A DNA stretch of 64,000 nt from Photorhabdus heterorhabditis (GCF_018448905.1 NZ_RCWA01000007.1:114794-178793), one strand, 5' to 3'. Counted from the first letter of the stretch, positions 35,611 through 46,258 are shown. The notes: generated by a model from the sequence alone, not told the origin. Numbers and translations: made by a program.

Positions 35611-35680
35611 TTATTCTTTGATATTCAAGCTAAAGCCCGCATCACAACCCGAGTGAACAGAGTAGAAAGCAATTGAGTCT
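35611..35680 (+). pseudogene. RelE/HigB-type toxin remnant
   Basis: Reads DIQAKARITTRVNRVESN then stop, matching the segment D-I-R-A-K-A-R-I-x-x-R-x-N-R of phage-derived Gp49-like/HigB toxins. The rest of the toxin is deleted and the frame abuts the antitoxin gene. Confidence 0.6.
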
Positions 35681-35706
35681 TGGCGAGATTACCAACAGAG
35701 GAAACC

Positions 35707-35925
35707 ATGAGTAGATCACTCAGTCACGATGAAGCAGTCATTGAAATGCTCCGTAAAGACCCTAAGTTCGCTGAAATATACCTTCACACTGCTTTTGAAG
35801 AACTTGATGAAGAGGGCGGAGAAACTGGCTTTTTATTAGCACTTCGCCATGTTGTTGAAGCATGTGGCGATATGTCACTGGTCTCCGAACGAACTGGACT
35901 TTCACGCGAAACTCCTGACAATTAA
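35707..35925 (+). pseudogene. HigA-like antitoxin, C-terminally truncated
   Basis: 72 residues from the ATG at 35707 (AGAGGAAACC upstream). MSRSLSHDEAVIEMLRKDPK and ALRHVVEACGDMSLVSERTG match the addiction-module antidote family that pairs with Gp49/HigB toxins. The helix-turn-helix is cut after GLSRET, where relatives continue with L-Y-R-A-L-S. The last three codons (PDN) are foreign, and the stop overlaps the end of cobT by 4 bp. Because the partner toxin is also deleted, the locus is most likely dead. It marks the right edge of the insertion. Confidence 0.72.
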
Positions 35926-36971
35926 AACGGCAACACAATATTACTTTCAGCCAGCAGTCCCATATTGTTATACATAGCACAAGCCGCATCCACCAAATGC
36001 ATAGCCAACGCAGCGCCACTCCCCTCCCCCAAACGCATTCCCAAATGCAAATAAGGCTCTAATTGCAAGTGCTGCAACGCAATAATTGAACCTTTCTCTG
36101 ACGATAAATGCGAAGGAATCAGGTAATGGCGCACATCAGGAGCAATACGACAAGCGGCCAGCGCCGCCGCGTAAGAAGGAAAACCATCCAGAATCACCGG
36201 CAGTCCAGCAGAGGCCGCGCCAAGTATCACGCCGGCCATACCCACCAAATCATAACCACCGACCTTTGCCAATACATCAATACTGTTGCTAGCATCAGGT
36301 CGATTGACGCCAATCGCCTGTCGCACAACCGCCACTTTGTGATGCAAGCGTTCTCTGGGGAAATTAGCTCCCATTCCTACGATCTGTTGTGGATCGCTGT
36401 CCGTAAAAACGCTGACTACAGCCGCCGCCGGTGTGGTGTTTGCCATACCCAATTCACCCACACCAAACAGTTTCACGCCAGTCGCAACCTGTTCCAGCGT
36501 CAGGCGTGCCGCTGCCAACAACAGATCTTCGGCTTGCTGGCAGCTCATGGCCGGTCCATGAGCAATATTGCCACTGCCACGCCCCATCTTCATATTCACC
36601 AGTCCCGGCAGCGGATCACTGTCAATGCCCACATCGACCACTTTCACCTCTGCGCCCGCATTTGCTGCCAACACGCAAACACCCGTGATCCCTTTCATCA
36701 TATTCTGCGCATGAATAGCGGTTACCGGCTTGGGAGATATCGTCACTCCTTCGTCATACACCCCATGATCCGCAACCATCACAATGATCTGCTTACGATC
36801 AATATGATGGCCCGATAATCCCCGCATGCCCGCAAGTTGAATTGCCAAATGTTCCAGACGTCCGAAACTGCCCGTTGGTTTAACCAGCCCATCCAATCGG
36901 GTAGCCGTGCGCGCCATAGCAATATTATCCAGCGGCATAATAGCATTCAGGATCGATGAAAATGTTTGCAT
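35922..36971 (-). CDS. cobT: Nicotinate-nucleotide:dimethylbenzimidazole phosphoribosyltransferase
   Basis: Makes alpha-ribazole phosphate from dimethylbenzimidazole and nicotinate mononucleotide for the lower ligand. 349 residues: [74 protein letters not shown], and the catalytic-glutamate region [13 protein letters not shown]. The ATG at 36971 lies 4 bp after the cobC stop. The C-terminus PF is intact even though the insertion abuts it. A fragment of a second copy lies at 30.74 kb. No dimethylbenzimidazole-producing bluB is in the window. Confidence 0.95.
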   Translation of the reverse strand: MQTFSSILNAIMPLDNIAMARTATRLDGLVKPTGSFGRLEHLAIQLAGMRGLSGHHIDRKQIIVMVADHGVYDEGVTISPKPVTAIHAQNMMKGITGVCVLAANAGAEVKVVDVGIDSDPLPGLVNMKMGRGSGNIAHGPAMSCQQAEDLLLAAARLTLEQVATGVKLFGVGELGMANTTPAAAVVSVFTDSDPQQIVGMGANFPRERLHHKVAVVRQAIGVNRPDASNSIDVLAKVGGYDLVGMAGVILGAASAGLPVILDGFPSYAAALAACRIAPDVRHYLIPSHLSSEKGSIIALQHLQLEPYLHLGMRLGEGSGAALAMHLVDAACAMYNNMGLLAESNIVLPF

Positions 36972-36975
36972 GGTG

Positions 36976-37593
36976 TTATTCCCGCATCTCAGGTTGCCAA
37001 CCAGACTGGTTGTTAAATGTACGCAGAGTGGCAAATCCACGATGGATTTCCACTACACTGTATGTTCCCTGTTCAAAATGAAAATGCCACATGGCAGAAG
37101 GCGGCATCGTTAACAAACGTGCCAATAGCAGGCTCAGTACTCCCTGATGGGCAACTAATAGCTGATTAGCCTGACTTTCTTGTGTCAGCAGTCGTTGCAC
37201 CACATTTTCTATACGTGCGGCAAACGACGAAAAAGTTTCACCGCCGGTAGGAGATGCCTGTTGCCAGTCTGCTAACCAGGCAGCCCACGCTTCTGCATCT
37301 TCATGCTGCAAATTACGGTGATGGCGCATTTCCCACTCACCAAAATCCATTTCATTAAGTTGCTCATCAATGCTAGCTGATAATGAGCTATCTGCCAGAA
37401 TAATCTCCGCAGTATGACGCGCCCGCCATAGCGCGCTGCTTGTCGCTTGCGAAAATTTTACTGCCGATAAATAGTGAGCAACTTGCCGGGCCTGATTTAT
37501 CCCCGTTTTAGTCAACGCTATATCCGTCATACCACAGAAAACACCGTTCAAATTCGCTGCCGTCTGACCATGCCGAACCAAAAATAGTCTCAT
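36976..37593 (-). CDS. cobC: Alpha-ribazole phosphatase
   Basis: Histidine-phosphatase family enzyme removing the phosphate from alpha-ribazole phosphate or adenosylcobalamin 5'-phosphate. 205 residues with the RHG catalytic motif in [20 protein letters not shown], the second arginine in [14 protein letters not shown], and the distal histidine in [17 protein letters not shown]. It is the promoter-proximal gene of the two-gene cobC-cobT unit. higBA now separates this unit from cobUS, which in Salmonella is contiguous with cobT. Confidence 0.93.
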   Translation of the reverse strand: MRLFLVRHGQTAANLNGVFCGMTDIALTKTGINQARQVAHYLSAVKFSQATSSALWRARHTAEIILADSSLSASIDEQLNEMDFGEWEMRHHRNLQHEDAEAWAAWLADWQQASPTGGETFSSFAARIENVVQRLLTQESQANQLLVAHQGVLSLLLARLLTMPPSAMWHFHFEQGTYSVVEIHRGFATLRTFNNQSGWQPEMRE

Positions 37594-37645
37594 TATCGTT
37601 ACTCAATCTGAGATATGTTTAAGAACAGCTGATTCAGAGACATAT

Positions 37646-37708
37646 ATACCCTTCATCTTTCAAAATTCCCATCTTTGATGGTTTCTCGCATGAAGATGGG
37701 GAATATAT
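37646..37708. repeat. ERIC-edge-like palindrome
   Basis: Begins ATATACCCTTCATCTTTCAA like an ERIC terminus, then forms a hairpin (ATTCCCATCTTTGATGG against CATGAAGATGGGGAAT). It could be a rearranged ERIC or a distinct repeat. The rest of 37594-37904 carries promoters for cobC and higBA but no gene. Confidence 0.5.
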
Positions 37709-37904
37709 AGATCTTGTTCTACAACCTCATCAGCACAAATGACATGAACTAATGTCACTACTTACCCGTGTAGAAATACTATTTTGTTTTTTTAAATCCT
37801 GCGTATCATGTGCTCTTTAGGGATATGTCGTTCCTTTTTGGTTTCACTATGCCTCTATTTTGGGTACAATTCTTTTTATCGAGAACAAGCTAGAGGAAAG
37901 GCCA

Positions 37905-38201
37905 ATGATTGGTAGTTTTAAGGACGGAGAAACAGGCTCATTGGCACGGTTCTATTTTGACAGCATTCGAGGGGGAGACATACCCGCTACTATCATTAAT
38001 CCTTTACGTAGAAAGCTTTCTCTTCTGGAAGCTTCTACTACAGAGAAATCTCTGTTTTCTCCACGCAGTAATAACTATGAGCGCCTTTCAGGAAACTTGG
38101 ATGGATGGTCTAGCATTCGCGTATCTATTCAATGGAGGCTCATTTTTCGCTGGCGTGATGGCCATGCTTATGATCTTTACCTTGACCCGCATAAATACTA
38201 A
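37905..38201 (+). CDS. higB: HigB-type toxin (RelE/ParE superfamily)
   Basis: 98 residues from the ATG at 37905, which has AGAGGAAAG upstream; the longer frame from 37860 has none. RelE/HigB fold features: MIGSFKDGETGSLARFYFDS, a basic helix (PLRRKLSLLEAS), LSGNLDGWSSIRVSIQWRLI and a terminal YDLYLDPHKY. HigB toxins are mRNA interferases acting at the ribosome. It precedes its antitoxin by 9 bp, the reversed order typical of higBA. The pair sits between cobC and cobS, where it splits the cobalamin genes. Confidence 0.88.
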   Translation: MIGSFKDGETGSLARFYFDSIRGGDIPATIINPLRRKLSLLEASTTEKSLFSPRSNNYERLSGNLDGWSSIRVSIQWRLIFRWRDGHAYDLYLDPHKY

Positions 38202-38210
38202 GGAGGCTTT

Positions 38211-38516
38211 ATGGATACCAGAACAGCAGAACCTACCACTGTAGGCGAGATGTTAACTGAAGAGTTTTTAAAACCTTTAGGAATAACACAGCAACAATTG
38301 GCGAATGCTATGGGTATTTCTCGTAAGGTTATCAGTCAGATCGTAAATCATTCCCGCCGCCTGTCTGTTGAAGAAGCGACACAATTGGCTGGTTTATTTG
38401 AAACGGACGAGGACTTTTGGATTAATCTTCAGGCGGCTCATGATCGCTGGGAAAGTCGTCAGATTTCCGCCCGTAAGCATTACACGCCTATTACTGTAAT
38501 TCTCTCGGCTAGCTAA
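38211..38516 (+). CDS. higA: HigA-type antitoxin (XRE family)
   Basis: 101 residues. A helix-turn-helix is visible in ITQQQLANAMGISRKVISQI, followed by the HigA-type tail SRRLSVEEATQLAGLFET and EDFWINLQAAHDRWE. It neutralises HigB and normally represses the operon through an operator upstream of higB. AAGGAGG precedes the ATG. Complete in length, so the pair is probably active. Its stop is 46 bp from the end of the convergent cobS gene, and no terminator is clear between them. Confidence 0.9.
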   Translation: MDTRTAEPTTVGEMLTEEFLKPLGITQQQLANAMGISRKVISQIVNHSRRLSVEEATQLAGLFETDEDFWINLQAAHDRWESRQISARKHYTPITVILSAS

Positions 38517-38562
38517 TGCCTGGCACTAGAATAGGGAGTTGGGCATTCTGTTAGAAAGTTAC

Positions 38563-39309
38563 TCACAGTAACGCCAGTAAAAACACCAACTCCCCAACTT
38601 CTACAGACGCGCCAAGGGTATCACCGGTCTGACCGCCTAAACGGCGGTGCAGATACACCGCCAGCAACCCAATAACCAATAGCGTGATTGCCCATGCCAA
38701 CACACCAGACCATTGCGTCAACAGGGCAATCAACACCACGCCAACTAACAGCGTCAACAATGTCTGATTCCCATTAACCCGGCCAATATAAAGATTTCCC
38801 AATCCAGCTCCTTCACGGGCACAACGTTGACGATACATTAACAGTACAATTGCGCTCCTACCTGCCACTGATGCAGCCGCCAAGGTCATTAACATAGGCG
38901 CATCACGCAATGCTAATTCGCTTACCACCAGCACTTTCGCCAAAATAAGGAAGATCAACGCCAATCCACCATTGGTTCCTAAACAGCTATCACGCATGAT
39001 TTCCAGCATTCTTTCCCGCTTACGAGCTGAAAACACGCCATCACAGGTATCCGCTAAACCATCAAGATGAAATGCCCCCGTGAGCAATGCCAAGGCTAAT
39101 ACGTAACCTAATGCCGCCAATGGCGTACCACACCAAGGTGCAAGCAGGGTAAAAAGAGCAGCAGCAAGCAGACCGACAATCAATCCAACCAATGGGAAAC
39201 TCACAATACCACGCACGTATTGATCCATTTCCAATCCTTGCGTCCAACGCGACGGTACTGGGATACGCGTCATAAACTGTAAGGTGGCGAGAAAAAGACG
39301 CAGATTCAC
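38563..39309 (-). CDS. cobS: Adenosylcobinamide-GDP ribazoletransferase
   Basis: Integral membrane enzyme joining adenosylcobinamide-GDP with alpha-ribazole (phosphate) to give adenosylcobalamin (phosphate). 248 residues with 5-7 hydrophobic helices. Conserved blocks: [36 protein letters not shown] (metal-binding aspartates, D-G-L-A-D-T-x-D), [19 protein letters not shown] and [17 protein letters not shown]. It overlaps cobU by 4 bp and is the last gene of the long leftward operon starting at cbiA. Confidence 0.94.
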   Translation of the reverse strand: MNLRLFLATLQFMTRIPVPSRWTQGLEMDQYVRGIVSFPLVGLIVGLLAAALFTLLAPWCGTPLAALGYVLALALLTGAFHLDGLADTCDGVFSARKRERMLEIMRDSCLGTNGGLALIFLILAKVLVVSELALRDAPMLMTLAAASVAGRSAIVLLMYRQRCAREGAGLGNLYIGRVNGNQTLLTLLVGVVLIALLTQWSGVLAWAITLLVIGLLAVYLHRRLGGQTGDTLGASVEVGELVFLLALL

Positions 39310-39884
39310 TTAATTTTTACCTCAATCCCCGATACCGTCAGAAATACCTCACTGGCCGCCGCCGCCAGCCGCTGGTTAACTCTTCCAGCTATGTCGCAGA
39401 AATGACGGGCCAAACGGTTCTCCGGCACAATGCCCATGCCCAATTCGTTAGTCACCAGATATATCGGAGACGTCATGCAGGCACAAGCCGCTAATAGATC
39501 ACTAATTTGCTGCTGAATCCCTATCTCTAATACCGCAAAATCCATGTGTTCCGGTGGTGTTTCTCCTGCTAGATCAAATAATAAGTTGGTAATCAGTGTG
39601 GTAATACATTCAAGAATGACAGTTTCCCCCGGCTGGGTTTGTGTCATGATGACTGCGCCAAGATCGTGATAGCCTTCCCATGTGCGCCAATGGGAAGGCC
39701 GGTTTTCGCGGTGCAAACGTATTCGCTCAGCCATTTCACTGTCTGTCACCACAGAAGTCGCAATATAAAATACTTGCTTACTCGCTTGTGCAGCCAATTT
39801 CTCCGCCAGCAAACTTTTACCACTGCGAGCGCCGCCGGTAATCAGAATCACGGCGCCGAACCTTGTTGATGGGTTTTCATACAC
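39306..39884 (-). CDS. cobU: Adenosylcobinamide kinase / guanylyltransferase
   Basis: Bifunctional enzyme that phosphorylates adenosylcobinamide and transfers GMP to it. 192 residues. The Walker A motif GGARSGKS is at about residues 17-24, the family motif [20 protein letters not shown] lies in the C-terminal half, and [14 protein letters not shown] contains the guanylylated histidine region. The start overlaps the end of cbiP by 37 bp, implying translational coupling; a shorter start within this overlap is possible. Confidence 0.94.
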   Translation of the reverse strand: MYENPSTRFGAVILITGGARSGKSLLAEKLAAQASKQVFYIATSVVTDSEMAERIRLHRENRPSHWRTWEGYHDLGAVIMTQTQPGETVILECITTLITNLLFDLAGETPPEHMDFAVLEIGIQQQISDLLAACACMTSPIYLVTNELGMGIVPENRLARHFCDIAGRVNQRLAAAASEVFLTVSGIEVKIK

Positions 39885-41386
39885 TGATAAATCCGTTCTA
39901 TATCCAAGTGCTTACGCATAGCTTTCGCCAAACGATCAAACTGTGTTTGTTTGTAGTGAGCGTAATCCAATGTATCACCTTGATAAGCCATCAGCCCTTT
40001 ACGTTGACGTAAAGCATTAAGCAGAGCACGGGTAAAGTTAGCACTATCAAACAAGCCATGAATATAACTTCCCATCACACTGCTATCTCGATTAACGGCA
40101 CCATCAAACCAATTGCCTGAATGGCCGTTACGATCAGTAATACAGGCAAATGGTGTCGCATCTGTCCCCAGTAACGAGCTGCCCATATGAATCTCATAAC
40201 CTCGGATAGGCTGCTCAATGCAATCTGACAGCAAACCCGATAACCCAGACCAACAACGACCGTTTACTCTGGTTGTCACTTTTTCATGATCAAACCGGGT
40301 TTCCATATCCAGCAATCCAAGGCCATCCATCCGTTCAATACCCGATTCCACGCCATCGATAATCCACCTCCCTAACATTTGATAACCACCACAAATACCG
40401 ATAACAGGGATACCTGCTTGATGCGCTGTCAGCAAAGCATCCGCTAACCCGTTCTGCCGCAACCATTGCAAATCTCCCAATGTGTTTTTGCTACCGGGCA
40501 AAATGATCAGATCCGACAACTGCAACGCCGATGATTGAGTCACATAACGCAAGCGAACATCCGGTTGCACCGCCAGTGCATTAAAATCAGTAAAATTGGC
40601 AATATGAGGTAAACGAATCACCGCAATATCCAACTCCTTTTCTGCGGCATCCGCATATTTGCCGGTTTGCAGCGCTACACCGTCTTCATCTTCCAGATCG
40701 ATATCCAACCAAGGCATCACCCCTAACACCGGTACTCCGGTTAAGGCTTCAATCTGTTCAAGACCCGGCTGGAGTAAGCTAATATCACCACGAAATTTGT
40801 TGATGATTACCCCTTTTACCCGCACTTTTTCCTCTGGGCGCAACAGTGCCAGCGTACCGTAGATGGCAGCAAATACCCCACCTCGATCGATATCCGCGAC
40901 CAATAGCACAGGCGCATCCACCATTTCCGCCATTCCCATGTTGACAATGTCTCGATCGCGCAAATTGATCTCCGCCGGACTGCCAGCCCCTTCCAGCACA
41001 ATCACGTCATATTCACGAGCCAGACTATGAAAAACTTCTCTGATTTGTTGCTGCAAATGGGGTTTATATTGGTGATACTCCACCGCATTCATGCTACAGG
41101 CGACTTTTCCCATTAGCACAACCTGAGCCTTGCGGTCGCTGGTCGGTTTAAGCAATACCGGGTTCATCCGTACATCAGGCTCGATACCCGCCGCTTCTGC
41201 CTGAAAAATCTGCGCCCTTCCCATTTCTTCACCGTTAATAGTGATACCAGAATTCAGCGCCATGTTCTGTGATTTGAACGGTGCACAGCGGTAACCATCT
41301 TGAACAAAGATACGACATAATCCCGCAACTAATACGCTCTTCCCAACATCAGATGCCGTACCCTGCAACATTAAAGATAAACCCAT
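39848..41386 (-). CDS. cbiP: Cobyric acid synthase
   Basis: ATP- and glutamine-dependent amidation of adenosylcobyrinic acid a,c-diamide at b, d, e and g to give cobyric acid. 512 residues. The N-terminal P-loop-like segment is [40 protein letters not shown] follows. The class I glutaminase triad region [15 protein letters not shown] is at about 320-335, and a C-terminal YIHGLFD carries the histidine. The ATG at 41386 has GAGG upstream; the longer frame to 41425 overlaps cbiL. In Salmonella cbiMNQO lies between cbiL and cbiP; here only 20 bp separate them. Confidence 0.95.
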   Translation of the reverse strand: MGLSLMLQGTASDVGKSVLVAGLCRIFVQDGYRCAPFKSQNMALNSGITINGEEMGRAQIFQAEAAGIEPDVRMNPVLLKPTSDRKAQVVLMGKVACSMNAVEYHQYKPHLQQQIREVFHSLAREYDVIVLEGAGSPAEINLRDRDIVNMGMAEMVDAPVLLVADIDRGGVFAAIYGTLALLRPEEKVRVKGVIINKFRGDISLLQPGLEQIEALTGVPVLGVMPWLDIDLEDEDGVALQTGKYADAAEKELDIAVIRLPHIANFTDFNALAVQPDVRLRYVTQSSALQLSDLIILPGSKNTLGDLQWLRQNGLADALLTAHQAGIPVIGICGGYQMLGRWIIDGVESGIERMDGLGLLDMETRFDHEKVTTRVNGRCWSGLSGLLSDCIEQPIRGYEIHMGSSLLGTDATPFACITDRNGHSGNWFDGAVNRDSSVMGSYIHGLFDSANFTRALLNALRQRKGLMAYQGDTLDYAHYKQTQFDRLAKAMRKHLDIERIYQCMKTHQQGSAP

Positions 41387-41406
41387 AATGCGACCTCTCT
41401 TATTAT

Positions 41407-42120
41407 TTACTCCCCAGTACGCCACTGTTTGTTCACTAAGATGGTGGAGAAATAAGGTAATTTCTGATCAATCGCCACTTGATCCAAGCGGCGCCAGCAC
41501 TGTTCACCTGGCAATGAGGCATCTGCCATCAACAGGGCATGTTCAAACAAATTCAGACGAGCCAACAACGTACACACCATGGCAAAACGGCCATAAACTT
41601 TCATCAGCACCACACAATCATGGTTTTGCAGTGCCTGTTCCAACTCGGCTTCCGGCGCAGTACAGGACATGACTGCCATTGATTGCTGTTCCATTGCCAG
41701 CGGTAATACAGTACGCGCTGCAATCGCCGCAAAAGAGGTGATACCTGGGATAATTTCCAACCACTCTTGCCGACCAATGCGTGCCAATAAAAAGACCCAG
41801 GTACTGAACAGCATGGCATCACCAAGCGTGATAAACCCCACCTGCCGCCCTTTCATCACTTCATCTTTCAGTTGTTGCGCCACTTCATCCCATACAACTT
41901 GTTTTTCTTCGTCATTACTGCTCATCGGGAAATGACAAGTGCGAATTTCAGTGTGTGATGAGAGGTATTCACGCACAATGGAAAGCGCCAAACTGTCACC
42001 CCCTTTACGCCCGGCAGGTGCATAAAGCACATCAAGGCGGGAAAGTATCCGGGCAGCCCGAACAGTAATCAAATCACTGGCACCAGGGCCAACGCCCATA
42101 GCATAAAGTTTTCCTTCCAT
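41407..42120 (-). CDS. cbiL: Cobalt-factor II (precorrin-2) C20-methyltransferase
   Basis: Adds the C20 methyl to cobalt-sirohydrochlorin. 237 residues with the corrinoid methyltransferase pattern: [19 protein letters not shown] (SAM loop), [28 protein letters not shown]. The ATG at 42120, AGGAGG at 7 nt, shares its A with the cbiK stop (TGATG). Slightly divergent at G-D-A-M-L-F where G-D-P-x-x-Y/F is usual, but this GDxxLFSTW form is common in CbiL. Confidence 0.93.
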   Translation of the reverse strand: MEGKLYAMGVGPGASDLITVRAARILSRLDVLYAPAGRKGGDSLALSIVREYLSSHTEIRTCHFPMSSNDEEKQVVWDEVAQQLKDEVMKGRQVGFITLGDAMLFSTWVFLLARIGRQEWLEIIPGITSFAAIAARTVLPLAMEQQSMAVMSCTAPEAELEQALQNHDCVVLMKVYGRFAMVCTLLARLNLFEHALLMADASLPGEQCWRRLDQVAIDQKLPYFSTILVNKQWRTGE

Positions 42121-42914
42121 CACACCACCTCCTGTTGATCTACCTGTAACGCATCGGCCAGGTGTTGAACGAACATCTGGCGAATCAACGGATTTTCACC
42201 TAATCCCTGTAACCAAGATTGGGTTTTGATCCCAACCGCTTCCAATTGAGAACGCCATGAATCCGGCTCGTCTGATGCCATATCGTTAATCGCATGGTCG
42301 CCAGCCACCAGCATTAATGGCATCAAATGTACTTTACGCACCGCCTGCCGCCGCAAGCGGATGATGATATTATCGATTTCCGGGTAGCTTTCCACCGCAC
42401 CAACTAATGCCGGGAAATTATGTGAACTCATCAGGTGATCAAGACACGCATAGGCAGAAAAAGCATGATGGGTTGCACCATGCCCCATAAACACTACACG
42501 CTCATCCGCCGCCAGCGGGGGGATTTGATTTTTCAGGGCAACAAGCAGTTGTTGATAATCAGCAAAGCTGTTAAGTAACGGTGTACCAACAACTAAACGT
42601 TGAAAATGACCATTAAAGGTACGCACTTCGCTGACAATCTTTTCATATTCGTCACCGTTGATAACATGCAGGGACTGAATAGCCACATCCTGATAACCTT
42701 CATTGACTAAACGCTCCAGCGCCTGACGTGGGTTATCTACCTGTAAACCATCACGCTTTTGCAATTTACGAATGATCATTTCAGAGGTGAACGCACGATA
42801 CAAATCACGATCATTGTAAGCAGCCGCCAGTTGTTGTTCACAAGCCTCAATATTCTTCTGCCGGGTTTGCTGATAGCTAGTTCCAAAACTGATAATTAGC
42901 AGTGCTTTTTTCAT
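42120..42914 (-). CDS. cbiK: Anaerobic cobalt chelatase (sirohydrochlorin cobaltochelatase)
   Basis: ATP-independent class II chelatase inserting cobalt into sirohydrochlorin. 264 residues: MKKALLIISFGTSYQQTRQK, the first metal-binding histidine in VVFMGHGATHHAF, the glutamate in VGAVESYPEIDNII, and the second histidine in MPLMLVAGDHAINDM. These correspond to H145, E175 and H207 of Salmonella CbiK. Presence of CbiK confirms the cobalt-early, oxygen-independent pathway. No signal peptide, so cytoplasmic rather than the periplasmic variant. Confidence 0.95.
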   Translation of the reverse strand: MKKALLIISFGTSYQQTRQKNIEACEQQLAAAYNDRDLYRAFTSEMIIRKLQKRDGLQVDNPRQALERLVNEGYQDVAIQSLHVINGDEYEKIVSEVRTFNGHFQRLVVGTPLLNSFADYQQLLVALKNQIPPLAADERVVFMGHGATHHAFSAYACLDHLMSSHNFPALVGAVESYPEIDNIIIRLRRQAVRKVHLMPLMLVAGDHAINDMASDEPDSWRSQLEAVGIKTQSWLQGLGENPLIRQMFVQHLADALQVDQQEVV

Positions 42915-42929
42915 TTTATTACCCTCGTT

Positions 42930-43727
42930 TTATTGCCCTCGTTGTTCTTGCCAGTGAATCAGGTGCTGGACAAATTCATCCAATGAGCTAACCCGCTCTC
43001 CTTCATCATGCTGTAAAGACGAAGCTGGACGGCATACCACAATGCAGGGGATATTAAGTGCCAGACAAGGAGCCACTTTCTGCTGATATCCCCCTTCTGC
43101 ACCGGATTCTTTGGTGATCACCACATCGGGATGGCAAAATTCATACAGTGCATGATTGAATTCAGCGGTAAACGGGCCGCGCAAGGCAATAATATGATCA
43201 ACACCTAGCCCCAAAGCCTCACACTGAACCAGTACCTCCGCCGTTGGCAGTACCCGTACCAACAAGGTTTTTTCCGGTAGTAAACGCTGATATAGCGCCA
43301 GTTGCTTGCTGCCGGTGGTTAGCAAAATTCGCTGCCCTAGTGTCCGGGCAATGTCACAAGCCGCTTCCACACTATCGGCTTTGTGCAACAACGGGTGATT
43401 GAGTAAATCAATCTCACTAGGGCGTTGATAACGGGTGAGCTTCAACGACAAGCGACGACAGGCGGTAATCACGTTTTGACTGAGCGCTTCCGCATAAGGA
43501 TGAGAAGCATCAATCACCCAACGTACTTTATGCTGATCAAAGTAATGCATCATTGCCTCAGTATCCATTCGCCCCACCACCACATCCCCCCGAATTTCTC
43601 CCGCCAGTTGTCTCCCTGCATCAGTAGCAACCGAAAGACGGTAACGCACGCCTGCCGCGTCTAATGCCCGACAGAGTAGTCGGGCGTCACTGGTACCACC
43701 AAAAACATGGACTGCCGGAGGATTCAT
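42930..43727 (-). CDS. cbiJ: Cobalt-precorrin-6A reductase
   Basis: NADPH-dependent reduction of the macrocycle at cobalt-precorrin-6A. 265 residues. The N-terminal motif VHVFGGTSDARLLCRAL, the central WVIDASHPYAEALSQNVI, LLTTGSKQLALY and the C-terminal VVITKESGAEGGYQQKVAPC are all CbiJ/CobK signatures. It overlaps cbiH by 4 bp and is followed by cbiK after a 15-bp gap, so lies within the single operon. Confidence 0.93.
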   Translation of the reverse strand: MNPPAVHVFGGTSDARLLCRALDAAGVRYRLSVATDAGRQLAGEIRGDVVVGRMDTEAMMHYFDQHKVRWVIDASHPYAEALSQNVITACRRLSLKLTRYQRPSEIDLLNHPLLHKADSVEAACDIARTLGQRILLTTGSKQLALYQRLLPEKTLLVRVLPTAEVLVQCEALGLGVDHIIALRGPFTAEFNHALYEFCHPDVVITKESGAEGGYQQKVAPCLALNIPCIVVCRPASSLQHDEGERVSSLDEFVQHLIHWQEQRGQ

Positions 43728-44449
43728 AATTCATATCCTCGTGGTGTGATCATCAGTCCATCACGGCAATAAGTCGTTTGATTGCCAACGATGACCAGAC
43801 TGGTCATATCCACGGGTGAAAAATCCATCTCGCTAAACGTGGTGATCCATTTATCTTGTTTTTTACGTGCGGCAGCCTTCACTACCCCCACTGGGGTCTG
43901 GGCTGCTTTCCATGGACGCATAAGTTCAAATGCTTTGGCGAGATGCCCTTCACGGCCACGGCTGCGTGGGTTATAAAAACAAATAACAAAATCAGCTTGC
44001 GCGGCAGCAATAATACGTTTCTCAATCATCGGCCACGGCGTTAGCAGATCACTTAAACTGATATGACAAAAATCATGCATCAACGGCGCGCCTAACAACG
44101 ATGCGGCGGCAATACTGGCGGTGATCCCCGCGACTAACTTAACTTCAAGATCACATTGTTGCTGGCAAACTAACTCCAGCACTAAACCAGCCATACCATA
44201 GATCCCCGCATCCCCACTGCTGATTAAGGCCACCTTGCGACCGGACAAAGCCAGATCAATTGCTGTCTGACAGCGCTCAATCTCCTTACACATACCGGTT
44301 TTAATCACTTCTTTATCCATCGTCAGATGTTTGACCAAATGGGTGTAGGTTTTATAGCCAACAACAATTTCAGCTTCACGGATCGCGGCAATGGCTTCCT
44401 GTGTCATCATGGATTCATTGCCTGGTCCAATACCAATTACGGTTAACAT
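43724..44449 (-). CDS. cbiH: Cobalt-factor III C17-methyltransferase
   Basis: Methylates C17 with ring contraction of cobalt-factor III. 241 residues: [73 protein letters not shown] and FVICFYNPRSRGREGHLAKA. Overlaps cbiG by 7 bp and cbiJ by 4 bp. All family blocks are intact; length equals Salmonella CbiH. Confidence 0.94.
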   Translation of the reverse strand: MLTVIGIGPGNESMMTQEAIAAIREAEIVVGYKTYTHLVKHLTMDKEVIKTGMCKEIERCQTAIDLALSGRKVALISSGDAGIYGMAGLVLELVCQQQCDLEVKLVAGITASIAAASLLGAPLMHDFCHISLSDLLTPWPMIEKRIIAAAQADFVICFYNPRSRGREGHLAKAFELMRPWKAAQTPVGVVKAAARKKQDKWITTFSEMDFSPVDMTSLVIVGNQTTYCRDGLMITPRGYEL

Positions 44450-45504
44450 GATTGTGATACCCCCAAAGTGATAGTGACGCCCTGCTCACGCAGGGTCCGA
44501 CCAACCAGTTTTCCTTCACTCATCAACCAAGCGACAGGTTGTGAAACACTGCCAACTCCCACCGTCTGGCGCACAAAATCGGAAGCGGGAAAACGCTGTT
44601 CATGGCGACTTAGCTCATTAACACTGAATAACTCAAACGGTACACGCCAACGCTGTGCAAGCTGATTCAGCGCTGGTTCATCCTTTTTAATGACCACACT
44701 ACCGATGGCGCGAAGGGCCATCAGGTCAAAATGATTTTCTGACATATGCTTCCGCAATAGCTCAACCAGTGTTTGCAACGGTGTATCCCGGCGACAACCA
44801 ATCCCAGCCACAACACGTTTCGGCACTAATTTGTAGGCTGGCAAAGGCAATTCTGGTAGCAAATCCCGCAATGTGACACACACCAATGCATCCAATTCCG
44901 GCAACATATCCAAACAGGCTACCGGGACAAAACCTCGGGTATCACAGTGCTCGCATTCACTAAGCAGTAGTTCATCCCACCACAATCCCACTTTCTGACC
45001 ACTGACCAGCATTTGGTTTATCACCTTCACCACGTGGCGAAAATCCTGCATATCGGCATCTAATTGAGTGGCAAGGGTATCCAGTGCCGCCATCCCGTTA
45101 ACATCCGTGGCAGTCGTAATTACCGGATCGGCCCCCAGTAGTTCCGCCAGAGAGTAAGTCAATGCATTTGCCCCACCCACATGACCGGATAACAGGCTAA
45201 TGACATGCTGACCTTGTTCATCAATCACCACCACGGCGGGATCATGCATTTTGTCGTTTATCAGCGGCGCAATCATACGTACCGTGATCCCAAGAGCCGC
45301 CACGACCACCAGCGCCGAATAGCTTTTAAATGCCTCGCGTAAGGTATCGCCAAAACTGCCATTGAAAGGGATAAACCCCGGTTCCAGCAACTTTTCGCTG
45401 GTAAAACAGGTCAGAGGGAGATGCGTTTTCAACCGACGTACCAGTCTGACCCCGCCCGGCGTCAAACAGAACACAGCTATCGACTCATGCCCGGCGATAT
45501 TCAT
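44443..45504 (-). CDS. cbiG: Cobalt-precorrin-5A hydrolase
   Basis: Opens the delta-lactone and releases the two-carbon fragment as acetaldehyde. 353 residues. N-terminal half [18 protein letters not shown] and [20 protein letters not shown]; central [18 protein letters not shown]-terminal [20 protein letters not shown] and [13 protein letters not shown]. The ATG at 45504, preceded by GGGG, is preferred over 45519. Overlaps cbiF by 20 bp and cbiH by 7 bp. Confidence 0.93.
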   Translation of the reverse strand: MNIAGHESIAVFCLTPGGVRLVRRLKTHLPLTCFTSEKLLEPGFIPFNGSFGDTLREAFKSYSALVVVAALGITVRMIAPLINDKMHDPAVVVIDEQGQHVISLLSGHVGGANALTYSLAELLGADPVITTATDVNGMAALDTLATQLDADMQDFRHVVKVINQMLVSGQKVGLWWDELLLSECEHCDTRGFVPVACLDMLPELDALVCVTLRDLLPELPLPAYKLVPKRVVAGIGCRRDTPLQTLVELLRKHMSENHFDLMALRAIGSVVIKKDEPALNQLAQRWRVPFELFSVNELSRHEQRFPASDFVRQTVGVGSVSQPVAWLMSEGKLVGRTLREQGVTITLGVSQSC

Positions 45505-46258
45505 GGCTAAACCCCGCATCGTAGAGCCTGGAATTGTGGTATTCCTCTCCCAAGAAAGCCCCTACCAAAATCAAAGCCGTTTTACGAATACCTGCTTCGC
45601 GTACTTTTTCGGCGATATCTGCTAATGTGCCGCGCACAGTACAGCTTTCAGCCCAAGTTGCTTTGTATATCACCGCAACCGGCGTTGTGACAGGGTAACC
45701 ACCGGCCTGAAGACGCGCAGCCACATGTTCCATCTTCTGTACAGAAAGGTAGATAGCCATTGAAGTTTGATGAGCAGCGAAGGATTCTAACTGTTCGAGC
45801 GGTGGCACCGGTGTACGCCCCTCAATCCGGGTAATGATCAGGCTTTGCGACACTTCCGGTACCGTGTATTCCACTCCTAACTGCGCTGCTGCGCCAAGAA
45901 AAGCACTGACGCCCGGCACCGAGACAAAACCCATGCCCGCATCGGTTAAAGCTTCTCCTTGCTCGCGAATAGAACCATACAACGAGAGATCGCCAGTTTG
46001 CAGTCGAACCACCAATTTACCTGCATGGACGCCATCAACCATCAATGTAACAATCTGTTCCAGTGTCAGACCGGCGCTGTCATGGCATTCAGCCTCTGGT
46101 GGACAATAATCCAACAGTTCGGTATTAATCAGCGAACCGGCATAAATCACCACCTGCGCTTGTTGCAACAAACGGTAGCCTTTCAAGGTGATCAATTCCT
46201 TGTCACCCGGTCCGGCCCCCACAAACCAGACTTTCCGGGGATCAAAATGCTCAGACAT
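45485..46258 (-). CDS. cbiF: Cobalt-precorrin-4 C11-methyltransferase
   Basis: Methylates C11. 257 residues, equal to Salmonella. [60 protein letters not shown] and [19 protein letters not shown] are family blocks. The ATG at 46258 has AGGAGG at 9 nt; the longer frame to 46408 lies inside cbiT and is rejected. Overlaps cbiT by 8 bp. Confidence 0.94.
   Translation of the reverse strand: MSEHFDPRKVWFVGAGPGDKELITLKGYRLLQQAQVVIYAGSLINTELLDYCPPEAECHDSAGLTLEQIVTLMVDGVHAGKLVVRLQTGDLSLYGSIREQGEALTDAGMGFVSVPGVSAFLGAAAQLGVEYTVPEVSQSLIITRIEGRTPVPPLEQLESFAAHQTSMAIYLSVQKMEHVAARLQAGGYPVTTPVAVIYKATWAESCTVRGTLADIAEKVREAGIRKTALILVGAFLGEEYHNSRLYDAGFSHEYRRA

Noticed and set aside
36108-36818. 236-codon plus-strand frame opposite cobT
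   Set aside because: Antisense shadow of a well-supported gene, histidine/arginine-rich low-quality translation, no ribosome binding site.
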